From LSUCC0057 sp048549915 (GTDB lineage Bacteria > Pseudomonadota > Gammaproteobacteria > Pseudomonadales > Porticoccaceae): DNA of 43,998 nt. The first letter of the stretch is position 1, and each line of letters begins with the position of its first letter. The translations under genes and the position numbers were made by a program. Shown piece by piece: positions 16,758 to 24,717 of this stretch. Location: positions 1 through 43,998 of the forward strand of contig JBLYYE010000023.1 in the NCBI GenBank assembly GCA_048549915.1. The letters run 5' to 3'. The notes beneath the pieces were generated by a model that was given only the letters and a program-made list of their open reading frames with translations, made no database searches and was not told the DNA's origin.

Positions 16758-17714
16758 ATGAAAGTTCTAACTCCCTTGTATATAGCTCTTGCAGCGGGTG
16801 CTGTGGCTCTTCCGGCTGCAGCAAGCGGTCCTTTGGATGGCAGCATTTACGGAAAAATTAATCTCTCGGTGGTGGCGACAGATGAGCAGGATGTGGCTGA
16901 TAACTACCAGCTCAACAGCAACGCCTCACGCTTGGGTGTCAAAGGTAAAAGTGAAATTAAGCCAGATCTCTACGCGGTCTATAAAGCCGAATTTGAGGTG
17001 TGTGCCGATGACGGTAAGTGCGCTGGAGACAGCCCTTTCAAGCAGCGCAATATTATGGCGGGTATTAAAGGCCGTTACGGAATGGTCTGGGCTGGCAACC
17101 ACGACACGCCGACCAAAATGGCGCAGAGTAAAGTGGACCTCTTTAACGATCTAGACGGCGACCTGAAGGTTCTGTTTGATGGTGAGACCCGCGCTAAAAA
17201 TATGGTCGCCTATACATCGCCCACCTTTAATGGTTTTGCTGCAACCGTTGCGATGATGCCGGGCGAAGAGGACGAGGGTGTAGAGGCCCGCGACGGCTTG
17301 GCCGACGGGGTCTCCTATTCACTCTCCTACACTCAAGGTGACCTCTATCTGGCCGTGGCTGGCGACGACGATGTTAAAGGGCAAGATTTGCTGCGCTTGG
17401 TCGCCAAGTATCAGCTAGACGCCTTACAGTTGGGCTTTATTTACCAAGAAAATGACGGTATTGATGACGAAGGTGAAAGTGTCGATGAAGAGGGTTATTT
17501 TGTCAGCGCGGCTTACAAGCTCGATGAGATCACTCTCAAGGCGCAGTTTGGCAGCGTTGAAAGTGATCTGGAAAACAAAGACAAAGAGACGCTAAGTTTG
17601 GGTGCTGACTACAAACTGGCTAAATCGACCAAGCTGTTTGCTTATTACACCGCCAATGAAGACGGCGATACGGACAGCGATTACCTGGGCGTGGGTATGG
17701 AACACAAGTTCTAA
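16758..17714 (+). CDS. Outer-membrane porin, likely phosphate-starvation induced
   Basis: This is a general gram-negative porin of 318 aa. A signal peptide ends near ALPAAASG, the mature protein begins with the typical DGSIYGKINLS strand, and the chain ends in EHKF with the C-terminal phenylalanine used in outer-membrane assembly. Alternating strands and loops fit a 16-stranded trimeric barrel. I chose ATG 16758, preceded by AGGAGAT, over an upstream in-frame start at 16641 that would run through the Pho box. Its promoter carries a Pho box. The loops are rich in Asp and Glu, unusual for an anion-selective phosphate porin. Confidence 0.87.
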   Translation: MKVLTPLYIALAAGAVALPAAASGPLDGSIYGKINLSVVATDEQDVADNYQLNSNASRLGVKGKSEIKPDLYAVYKAEFEVCADDGKCAGDSPFKQRNIMAGIKGRYGMVWAGNHDTPTKMAQSKVDLFNDLDGDLKVLFDGETRAKNMVAYTSPTFNGFAATVAMMPGEEDEGVEARDGLADGVSYSLSYTQGDLYLAVAGDDDVKGQDLLRLVAKYQLDALQLGFIYQENDGIDDEGESVDEEGYFVSAAYKLDEITLKAQFGSVESDLENKDKETLSLGADYKLAKSTKLFAYYTANEDGDTDSDYLGVGMEHKF

Positions 17715-17729
17715 ATCGTTTAGGTTGTA

Positions 17730-17766
17730 ATGGCCGCCCGGCATTCGCTCGGCGGCCATTTTTTTA
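17730..17766 (+). terminator. Rho-independent terminator after the porin
   Basis: Arms ATGGCCGCC (17730-17738) and GGCGGCCAT (17751-17759) are perfect complements and are followed by a run of T. It lies 16 nt past the porin stop, so the porin is probably a single-gene transcript. Confidence 0.87.
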
Positions 17767-17796
17767 TCTCTTATTACGTGCAGATGGGCGAGCTCT

Positions 17797-18288
17797 ATGA
17801 CTTTACGAAAATCTCTTGCGACAACGTTATTGCTGGCTGTTGCTGCTGCCCCAGGATGGGTGCTGGCCAGCTGTGACTTTGATGCAGACAGTGCCGATGG
17901 CCTCGATTTCGCAGATCGTATTATCGATTGTGAAGAGACTTCCAAGCCAGAGCGGCAGGCTTTGCCGGCAGTGGCTATTGAAAAGCTCTACAGTGAAGTG
18001 GGCAGTGCTGAGATAAGCGAGCATCGCGTCGTTGCGCCAGGCTCACTAAACCACACCGCAAACCGACGCTTTGAAGCGCGCGAAGAGTTCTCGCTGCGCG
18101 CCGATGCGGCTTTTGAGAGTTCGGTAACTTTGGCGGTGCAGCGGCTTCATTTGCAGATGGCTCACCACTGTAGCCGCGGCTGGGAACTCAACAGCCAGCG
18201 CAGTCAAGCCAAGCGCGATATCAGTGACCCACTGCGCAGTGGCAAGTATTTTTTGATCTACCAGTTCACCTGCAGCGACGAGCGCTAG
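17797..18288 (+). CDS. Secreted hypothetical protein with four cysteines (163 aa)
   Basis: I do not recognise the family. The first 24 residues form a signal peptide (positively charged start, LLLAVAAAPG core, cleavage after VLA). The mature part has cysteines at positions 26, 45, 125 and 159, which could form two disulfides in the periplasm or outside the cell. The rest is charged and polar, with no membrane segment. It lies between the phosphate porin and phoR, converging on phoR with 4 nt between the stops. A porin terminator precedes it, so it needs its own promoter, which I cannot locate; no Pho box is evident. Confidence 0.7.
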   Translation: MTLRKSLATTLLLAVAAAPGWVLASCDFDADSADGLDFADRIIDCEETSKPERQALPAVAIEKLYSEVGSAEISEHRVVAPGSLNHTANRRFEAREEFSLRADAAFESSVTLAVQRLHLQMAHHCSRGWELNSQRSQAKRDISDPLRSGKYFLIYQFTCSDER

Positions 18289-18292
18289 GTTT

Positions 18293-19594
18293 TCAATCGC
18301 TCTCAAAGCTGGGTGCTTTCGGCAGTTGACAGGTAAACGCCGAGCCACGGCCGAGCTGGCTGGTGATGGTGAGGTCGGCGCCATAGCGTTGAAGTGTGTG
18401 TTTGACAATGGCGAGCCCAAGACCGGTGCCGCCGGTATCGGAGTTGCGGCTGTTGTCGCCGCGAAAAAATCGCTCGGTGATGCGCGGTAGGTTTGCGCTG
18501 TCTATTCCTACACCCTCATCGCGTATGGTGACTTCGACGCTATCAATCCGTTGCACAACAGTAAGAGTGATGTCACAGCCCTGCGGGTTGTGGCGCACAG
18601 CATTAAACAAAATATTGCCCACTGCGCTGGTGCAATCTTCACTGCGCATGAGTACTTGGCAGCGCTCTAATTGCTCCAATCCCTCTGTCTGGATTTGATG
18701 GCGCCCATTGCTCAGTTTGTTTGCATCCGCCAGCAGTTGCTCTAATGCCGGAAGTAAATCCATGGGTTCAGAGCAGGCGACTGAGGTCTCTGACTCGAGC
18801 TTTGACATCACAATCAAATCGTCTGCTAGTGCTTGCATACGTTTGACCTGCTGGGTGATCTGTTCAAGAGCGCGGTGTGTGCCGGTCTGTTCCTGGCTGA
18901 TAGTCCCGGCTAGGGTCTCGGTATACCCCTTGATAACGGTGAGGGGGGTGCGCAGTTCATGAGAGACATTGCCGACAAATTCTCTGCGCAGTTGTTCGAG
19001 TTGGCGCAGAGCGGATACATCGTGGATGACGACGACAATTTCACCGCGGCCGAATTCGGAGGCTGAAATTTTCAGCGTCCTCTCTGTCTGCCTGTCCAGA
19101 GGAAGCTCTACAGCGCCAGAGAAGGGGCGCTGGTGGATATAACGCACAAACTCCGGTTGGCGCAGCAAGTTGGTGATCGGTGTGCCGCGATCACTGCTGC
19201 GCAGTTGCAGGTAGTGTTTGGCAGCGCTGTTCCATAAGTCTACGGTGAGGTCTTTGCGCAGGACTATGATGCCCTCGTCCAAGGCCTCTGTCAGACTGGA
19301 GATGCGCGCGATAGTAGCGCGCAGTTTTGAGGTTTTACTTTTATCGCGCCGTTTCTGCCGGTTGAGGGTATTGCCAAACTCACTCCATACGCCCCCTTCA
19401 TCCGGTGGTGTGCCGCGCATGCCGCGATCAATCCAGCGAAAGATATTTTCGACACGACGGTATGACCAAATTAAATAGACCACACCGCCGGCTATAAGCA
19501 GTAGTAGAGGCTGGCCGACGCTAAAGCCAAATAGCAAGGAGAACAGGCCCACATAGGTCAGTCTCCACAATTCAGTCTGTAGTCCAGGGCGCAT
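18293..19594 (-). CDS. phoR: Phosphate regulon sensor histidine kinase PhoR
   Basis: PhoR is the inner-membrane kinase that phosphorylates PhoB when phosphate is low. A short N-terminus has hydrophobic segments at about residues 18-46 and no large periplasmic domain, as in E. coli PhoR. A PAS-like domain (about 100-200) follows. The HELRTPLT H-box has H216 (counted from the GTG start at 19606). The N-box (NAVRHNP) and glycine boxes (DEGVGID, GTGLGLAIVKH) are intact. I chose ATG 19594 because GGAGAG precedes it by 4 nt; GTG 19606 would add four residues. It is not adjacent to phoB, which lies 18 kb away. Confidence 0.93.
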   Translation of the reverse strand: MRPGLQTELWRLTYVGLFSLLFGFSVGQPLLLLIAGGVVYLIWSYRRVENIFRWIDRGMRGTPPDEGGVWSEFGNTLNRQKRRDKSKTSKLRATIARISSLTEALDEGIIVLRKDLTVDLWNSAAKHYLQLRSSDRGTPITNLLRQPEFVRYIHQRPFSGAVELPLDRQTERTLKISASEFGRGEIVVVIHDVSALRQLEQLRREFVGNVSHELRTPLTVIKGYTETLAGTISQEQTGTHRALEQITQQVKRMQALADDLIVMSKLESETSVACSEPMDLLPALEQLLADANKLSNGRHQIQTEGLEQLERCQVLMRSEDCTSAVGNILFNAVRHNPQGCDITLTVVQRIDSVEVTIRDEGVGIDSANLPRITERFFRGDNSRNSDTGGTGLGLAIVKHTLQRYGADLTITSQLGRGSAFTCQLPKAPSFESD

Positions 19595-19695
19595 CGGGCT
19601 CTCCACTGCTTTTACTAATTATTGAGAAGTTGTTTCAGTTGAGCAGTCTGCCCGCACACTGTTATCACTGCAAGTATTGACAGCTCTGGCGCCGG

Positions 19696-19724
19696 GAGTC
19701 ACAAAAATGTAATCTTGTAGTCAC
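19696..19724 (+). promoter_or_regulatory. Three Pho-box-like half-sites upstream of the T2SS genes
   Basis: GAGTCAC (19696-19702), ATGTAAT (19707-19713) and TAGTCAC (19718-19724) start exactly 11 bp apart, the PhoB helical period. Each matches CTGTCAT at only 4 or 5 of 7 positions, and no convincing -10 follows. They lie in the 261-bp divergent gap between phoR and gspE. A small inverted repeat (19762-19768 with 19777-19783) lies further down the gspE leader. Confidence 0.4.
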
Positions 19725-19855
19725 AAAATAGAGAGCAAGGAATGGTCTCAAGCCTAGGATCAAGACGATCGCTTTGTCGTCTTCACGCTGCTGGGGCATT
19801 GTCCATCTCTGTGTAATTCTGAATGGTCTAAAAGCCAAATAAAACGGTAGCTGTG

Positions 19856-21352
19856 ATGTCCCCAATCCAACCACTAGACAGTGCAGAAAACTCTGACCAG
19901 CATCAGGCCAATACCCTGCTGCCCTATGAGTTTGCCCGACAATTTCAGCTGCTAGTCGACCCGCAAGATGGCGAGCTAATTCTTGCCAAAGGGGGCAGCC
20001 TCAGTGCCGCCACCGAGGTTTTGCGCGCACAGCACGCTTTAACACTGCTGCGAGTTGACGCTGAAGAGTTTGAGCAGCGGCTCAATACCGTTTATTCGGC
20101 CCATCGCGGCAGCTCAGAATCGGTCATGGCCGATATCAAAGAGTTTGTCGACATGGAGAGTGCCGCTGCCGAGTTGGAGCAGGCAGGTGATTTATTAGAC
20201 GGCGAGGATGATGCGCCGATTGTCAGGCTGCTCAACGCGATTCTCTCTGAAAGCCTCAAAGAGGGGGCGTCGGATATTCATATAGAGCCCTATGAGCAGC
20301 AAGCCTTAGTGCGCTTTCGGCTCGATGGCGTATTGCGCACCGTGTTGACGCCTTCAGTGCAGATTACACCGCTGCTGATCTCGCGCATCAAAGTCATGGC
20401 CAAGCTGGACATCGCTGAACGCCGCTTACCCCAAGATGGCCGTATGTCGGTTAAGTTGGCGGGGCGCAGCATAGATTTGCGTATATCTACGCTGCCCTCA
20501 AATCACGGTGAGCGGGTGGTGATGCGGCTGCTCGACAAACAGGCTGGGCAGCTGCAGTTAGACGACTTAGGCATGCCAGAACCCATTAAACAGCAGCTTG
20601 ATGAGCTAATTGCACGCCCGCACGGCATTGTCTTGGTCACCGGTCCCACCGGCTCTGGTAAAACGACAACGCTGTATGCTGGTTTGCAGCGCATGGATCG
20701 AACCGGCCGCAATATCATGACAGTCGAAGATCCCGTCGAGTACGACTTGCCCGGTATTAGCCAGACACAAATTAATCTCAAGGCGGGTATGACCTTTGCG
20801 CGCGGTCTGCGGGCTATTTTGCGCCAAGATCCCGATGTAGTCCTCATCGGTGAAATACGTGATGGTGAGACAGCAGAGATAGCCACCCAAGCTAGTCTGA
20901 CCGGCCATTTAGTGCTTTCTACGTTGCACACTAACACCGCTGCAGGTGCCATCGGGCGCCTTCAGGATCTCGGTGTCGATGGGTTCCTGCTCGCCTCGAC
21001 GGTCCGCGGTGTCATCAGCCAGCGCCTCGTGCGGCGCCTGTGCTCTGCTTGTAAAGCATTGGAAAGTACTGACGCCTACAGCCGTGAACTTATAGGTGGC
21101 GATATGGCCTCGCTGTTCCAGCCGCGCGGTTGTGAGCTTTGCAACCAGACCGGATACAGCGGGCGCCAGGCACTCTTTGAACTGGTGGCAGTGGGCCCAG
21201 AGCTGCAGCGTTTAATCCACGACGGCGTCGGTGAGTTGGCGCTTGAGCAGCAAATTCGCGAGAGTGTGCCTAGCCTGCGCCGCGCCGGCTTTGATCTGGT
21301 CGCAGCCGGAGAGACCACCATCGCCGAAGTTTTGCGAGTAACCAGTGGCTAA
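19856..21352 (+). CDS. gspE: Type II secretion system ATPase GspE
   Basis: GspE is the cytoplasmic hexameric ATPase that drives pseudopilus assembly. The N-terminal domain (about 1-150) contacts GspL. The catalytic part has Walker A GPTGSGKTT, an Asp box (VEDPVEYDLPGI), Walker B DVVLIGEIRDGET and the His box. A CxxC...CxxC zinc motif (CSACK and CELC) marks the C-terminal module, as in other GspE proteins. Length is 498 aa from the ATG at 19856; an in-frame GTG directly precedes it. The gene opens the T2SS cluster, and its stop overlaps gspF. Confidence 0.95.
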   Translation: MSPIQPLDSAENSDQHQANTLLPYEFARQFQLLVDPQDGELILAKGGSLSAATEVLRAQHALTLLRVDAEEFEQRLNTVYSAHRGSSESVMADIKEFVDMESAAAELEQAGDLLDGEDDAPIVRLLNAILSESLKEGASDIHIEPYEQQALVRFRLDGVLRTVLTPSVQITPLLISRIKVMAKLDIAERRLPQDGRMSVKLAGRSIDLRISTLPSNHGERVVMRLLDKQAGQLQLDDLGMPEPIKQQLDELIARPHGIVLVTGPTGSGKTTTLYAGLQRMDRTGRNIMTVEDPVEYDLPGISQTQINLKAGMTFARGLRAILRQDPDVVLIGEIRDGETAEIATQASLTGHLVLSTLHTNTAAGAIGRLQDLGVDGFLLASTVRGVISQRLVRRLCSACKALESTDAYSRELIGGDMASLFQPRGCELCNQTGYSGRQALFELVAVGPELQRLIHDGVGELALEQQIRESVPSLRRAGFDLVAAGETTIAEVLRVTSG

Positions 21353-22577
21353 TTACCGATACCAAGCCTATGAGCCCAGCGGTCGGCGAGTTAGCGGCGA
21401 GCTGCTGGCTGACTCTGAGCGTCACGCGCGCAAGCTGCTCAAGGAGCGCCAGCTGCTGCCGGCCAAACTCGTCGAGTTAGATGCCCCCGCGCCTGAACAA
21501 TCGGGTTGGTTAAAAGCTCTGCCCACTTTAGCGGTGAAAAACCGTGCGGTAAGCGCCAGTGATTTAGTACTGGTGTTGCGTCAGCAAGCGATTCTGTTGC
21601 AGTCCGGTTTACCCTTAGATGAAGCGCTTAAGCTAACGGCAAGCCAAGCCGAGAGCCAGCGTCAGCAGCGCTTAGTAGAGAGTTGGTTGGTGCAAATTGG
21701 CGAGGGTCGCAGCCTCTCTGAAGCGTTGCGACGCTCGCCCTATCAGGTGGCCGAAAGTGTTATAGCAGCGGTATCGGTGGGCGAGCAGGGCGGCCATCTC
21801 GAGGCGATCTTAGAGCGTATAGCGGATGATCTTGAACAGAGCGCCAATAATCGCAATACCTTGGCTAAAGCCCTTATCTACCCAGCCACATTAGTAGCCA
21901 CCGCGCTGTTAGTCCTCTCAGTCATGATGGTCTGGGTGGTGCCAAAAATTACCAGTGTCTTTATTAGCTCCAAGCGCGAACTGCCACTGGTCACCCAGGT
22001 AGTTGTCGCGGTCAGCGAGTTTGTCCAGGCCTGGGGATTGGTATTGATAGTTATCGCTGCTCTATTGGCCGTGGCGATGCGTTGGTGGTTAGCACAGGCA
22101 GACAACCGGCGGCGCTGGCACGCGAAACTACTGCGCACACCGCTCGTTGGCCGCTGGGTAATGATGGCTAATTTAGCCGACTGGTCGCGCAGCCTCGGCG
22201 TGCTGTTGGCAGCCGGTGTGCCGATATTGGCTGCGCTAAAAATTTCTGCTGCGGTGGTGAGTAATTTGCAACTGCGCACTGCGCTAGCCGCTGTGGGAGA
22301 AAAGATGAGTCACGGCAGCTCTCTGGCGCGCGCACTCGAAGAGGCGCAAACCGGCAGCAGTTTTTTGGTGCATATGGTTGGCAGTGGTGAGGCGAGCAGT
22401 GAGCTGGACAAGATGCTTCTAAGAGTAAGTGATTACTACCGTCTTAGGCTAGAAAATGCAGTTGAGCTGTTTTTGAAGCTGCTAAACCCAGCCATTATTG
22501 TCGCCATGGGAGCGATGATTCTCACCATTGTTGCTGCGGTGATGTTGCCGATTATGGAAATGAATAACATGGTGTAA
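21345..22577 (+). CDS. gspF: Type II secretion inner-membrane protein GspF
   Basis: GspF is the polytopic inner-membrane platform protein that works with GspE. The sequence shows the N-terminal YRYQAYEPSGRRVSGE and two repeated cytoplasmic helical domains, each with conserved LxxGLPLDEAL-type and GVPILAAL-type segments. Three hydrophobic segments are at about 183-205, 230-248 and 380-403. Length 410 aa is standard. It starts with GTG inside the end of gspE (8-nt overlap), indicating translational coupling. Confidence 0.95.
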   Translation: MANYRYQAYEPSGRRVSGELLADSERHARKLLKERQLLPAKLVELDAPAPEQSGWLKALPTLAVKNRAVSASDLVLVLRQQAILLQSGLPLDEALKLTASQAESQRQQRLVESWLVQIGEGRSLSEALRRSPYQVAESVIAAVSVGEQGGHLEAILERIADDLEQSANNRNTLAKALIYPATLVATALLVLSVMMVWVVPKITSVFISSKRELPLVTQVVVAVSEFVQAWGLVLIVIAALLAVAMRWWLAQADNRRRWHAKLLRTPLVGRWVMMANLADWSRSLGVLLAAGVPILAALKISAAVVSNLQLRTALAAVGEKMSHGSSLARALEEAQTGSSFLVHMVGSGEASSELDKMLLRVSDYYRLRLENAVELFLKLLNPAIIVAMGAMILTIVAAVMLPIMEMNNMV

Positions 22578-22652
22578 ATGCCAAACTACTGGGCAGTGAT
22601 CCTGTGGATACCGTTTAACAATGGGGCGCAACTGCCCCGCGAAGAGGTCTTT

Positions 22653-23081
22653 ATGAACAGAAATATTAGCCGGCAACGCGGCTTTACCCTGATAGAAATA
22701 ATGGTGGTCGTCGTTGTGATTGGACTATTGGTGGCGATGCTTGCCCCGACAGTTTTTAACAAAGTTGGCCAAGCTGAGCAAACCCGCATTAGCCAAGATC
22801 TCCGTGTTATCGAAGGTGCACTAAAGTTTTATCGCTTGGATAACTACCGCTACCCAACCCAGCAGCAGGGTTTACAGGCATTAGTTAACCAGCCTGCCGG
22901 AGCAGAACGCTGGAACGGCCCTTATTTGGAGCAGCTACCGAGCGACCCATGGGGGGTTCCCTATCGCTACCGCATACCCGCTCAACAAGCCCGCGAGTTC
23001 GATATTTATACTTTGGGGGCAGATGATGCCCCGGGTGGCGAAGGCGTTGATCGCGATATCGGCAACTGGCAAACTCCCTGA
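22653..23081 (+). CDS. gspG: Major pseudopilin GspG
   Basis: GspG is the main subunit of the periplasmic pseudopilus. The prepilin-peptidase site RG-FTLIEIMVVVVVIG lies at residues 9-24 with the conserved Glu at position +5 of the mature protein. The C-terminal part has the typical G-type features, including WNGPYL and the calcium-site region near the end (GGEGVDRDIGNW). ATG 22653 is preceded by GAAGAGG; the longer frame from 22578 was rejected because it puts 25 extra residues before the type IV leader. Length 142 aa. Confidence 0.95.
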   Translation: MNRNISRQRGFTLIEIMVVVVVIGLLVAMLAPTVFNKVGQAEQTRISQDLRVIEGALKFYRLDNYRYPTQQQGLQALVNQPAGAERWNGPYLEQLPSDPWGVPYRYRIPAQQAREFDIYTLGADDAPGGEGVDRDIGNWQTP

Positions 23082-23096
23082 TTTTAGTTGCCGGCT

Positions 23097-23696
23097 GTGT
23101 CTAAGTTGCCCTCTAACCACCCACCCTTTCAGCGCGCTCAACAGCAGCTGGGTTTTACCCTGCTCGAGGTGATGGTGGTTGTGGTCATTGTCGGCTTGTT
23201 GGGCGGGTTGAGTGCACTGGCCATTAATCAGGCCAGTGAGCGCCCGCTGCGCAGTGAAGCGCAGCGGTTTGCAGATTGGTTGCAGATGATTGCTGACAGT
23301 GCGCTGATTCAAGGCGTAGCTTACGGAATAGATAGCAGTGCAGAAAATACCCAACTGCTGGTCTACTACCGTCAACAGTGGTGGCCGGCGGCAAGCCCAG
23401 AGGCTTTTGTCTGGCGCAAGGATGCAGAGGTAGAGTTTGTTGCGCGACAGTCATCACTGCAGTTGGCCCCGCTGGGCCGTGCAGAGCTTGGCACAAATGA
23501 TCAGCCGCTGCCTAAGGTCACACTGTTACCCAGTGGTGATCTGCAGCCCGAAGGGGACTTCGTTATTAATTTTGTCGATCGCAACAGCCGTTGGCGAGTG
23601 CGTCTCAGTGAGCGCAATCTCTCCGCTGGGCGTGCTGATTCGCAGCCAGTTGGCTATCAGCGTTTTGAGGTTGTGCCGGTGATGGTTGACCAATGA
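23097..23696 (+). CDS. gspH: Minor pseudopilin GspH
   Basis: GspH is a low-abundance pseudopilin of the type II pseudopilus. The processing site LG-FTLLEVMVVVVIVGLLGG is typical, followed by a polar domain of the GspH type with beta-rich sequence and LPSGDLQPEGDF near the end. The start is uncertain: TTG 23088 or GTG 23097, both in frame; I prefer GTG. Length is about 199 aa. The stop overlaps the gspI ATG by 4 nt. Confidence 0.9.
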   Translation: MSKLPSNHPPFQRAQQQLGFTLLEVMVVVVIVGLLGGLSALAINQASERPLRSEAQRFADWLQMIADSALIQGVAYGIDSSAENTQLLVYYRQQWWPAASPEAFVWRKDAEVEFVARQSSLQLAPLGRAELGTNDQPLPKVTLLPSGDLQPEGDFVINFVDRNSRWRVRLSERNLSAGRADSQPVGYQRFEVVPVMVDQ

Positions 23697-24079
23697 GGCA
23701 TTTAAAAGCACGTCAGGCTGGCTTCACATTAATTGAAGTTGTCGTCGCTTTAGCTATTTGTGGCTGGGTACTGGGCAGTGCATTTTGGGTGGTAGAGAAC
23801 TATGCCAGCCAGCGGCTTGAGCTGCGCGATCGGTTCTACGCACAACAAGTGGGTTGGAACCATCTTCTCGAACGTTATCAGCAGCGCCAAGGCTGGGGTG
23901 AAAACCAGCAGCTGAGTAACCGAGACAGCAATACCGCCGGTGGCCAGAGTTGGCTGTGGACGCTGCAGGCAGAGCCGACAGTAGGAGCACAGTTAATACG
24001 CTATGAAGTGCGCGTGAGCGCCGAGGGCATAGATAAAGTCGCCGCGGCACCGGTTCTCTATCTGGGGGTCGCGCAGTGA
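23693..24079 (+). CDS. gspI: Minor pseudopilin GspI
   Basis: GspI forms the tip complex of the pseudopilus with GspJ and GspK. The leader ends at AG-FTLIEVVVALAICG, and the mature domain of about 115 residues fits the family, including the WNHLLERYQ segment that parallels the usual N-terminal I-type helix. Length 128 aa. ATGA overlap with gspH and GTGA overlap with gspJ indicate one tightly coupled operon. Confidence 0.92.
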   Translation: MRHLKARQAGFTLIEVVVALAICGWVLGSAFWVVENYASQRLELRDRFYAQQVGWNHLLERYQQRQGWGENQQLSNRDSNTAGGQSWLWTLQAEPTVGAQLIRYEVRVSAEGIDKVAAAPVLYLGVAQ

Positions 24080-24717
24080 TAAATGCTCCCCAGAAAGGGT
24101 TCACTCTGCTGGAGATGGTGGTTGCTCTGCTGCTCTTGTCGATTTTGTCTGTAATGACCTTTCAAGGTGTTCAAGGCCTTTGGCAGTTAGATGAACAGAG
24201 CCGCACCGGCGGTTCTCAAGAGGCGGCGTTAAGCCGCGTCTGGCAGGTGTTCGGTGCCGACCTTACAGCGCTCAGACCGCGCTTGTTTGCCGATGGCCGC
24301 GGTGGTTGGCAACGCGCATTCGAGACAGGTATTAGCGAATTTATTGTGCAGTTTAGTCGCGCTGGAGAGGTCCGCAGCTCAACCAACCCCAGCGGTTTAG
24401 TGCGAGTGCGTTACCGCCTTGAGCAGGACCAGCTGTGGCGAGACAGCTGGCCGGCCACCTCTGTAGCGACCGATGAGCCCTCGCCAAGACTGCTGCTGAC
24501 TGGCGTTGACACGCTAACGGTGGAAACTTTGGCAGAGGACAACCGCTTTACACCTAATTGGCCGCCGTTAAACGAGCAGGTCGATCAACGCAGCTTGCCG
24601 CGCATGATACGTGTCGAGCTGACACTGCAAAACGGCGATACCACTCGCAAACTGTTTCCTGGCCTAGTCGATGCCTTTGTCGATGGCAGCGCTACATCGG
24701 GGGCTGGCCGTGATTAA
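24076..24717 (+). CDS. gspJ: Minor pseudopilin GspJ
   Basis: GspJ is part of the pseudopilus tip. The leader is short, KG-FTLLEMVVALLLLSIL, and is followed by a 200-residue domain with the J-type features SRVWQVFGADL and RPRLFADGRGGW. The protein is 213 aa and starts with GTG overlapping the gspI stop. Its own stop overlaps the start of gspK. Confidence 0.93.
   Translation: MINAPQKGFTLLEMVVALLLLSILSVMTFQGVQGLWQLDEQSRTGGSQEAALSRVWQVFGADLTALRPRLFADGRGGWQRAFETGISEFIVQFSRAGEVRSSTNPSGLVRVRYRLEQDQLWRDSWPATSVATDEPSPRLLLTGVDTLTVETLAEDNRFTPNWPPLNEQVDQRSLPRMIRVELTLQNGDTTRKLFPGLVDAFVDGSATSGAGRD

Noticed and set aside
18046..18420. 124-codon minus-strand frame spanning the end of phoR and the secreted hypothetical gene
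   Set aside because: It overlaps two better-supported genes on both strands.
19677..19683. CTGTCAA on the minus strand as a Pho box for phoR
   Set aside because: There is no second half-site at 11 or 22 bp in the phoR direction.
20503..20952. 149-codon minus-strand frame opposite gspE
   Set aside because: gspE is certain here with Walker motifs; the antisense frame is a codon-bias shadow.
22578..22652. Extended N-terminus of GspG
   Set aside because: It would put 25 residues before a normal type IV prepilin leader; ATG 22653 has a good ribosome binding site.
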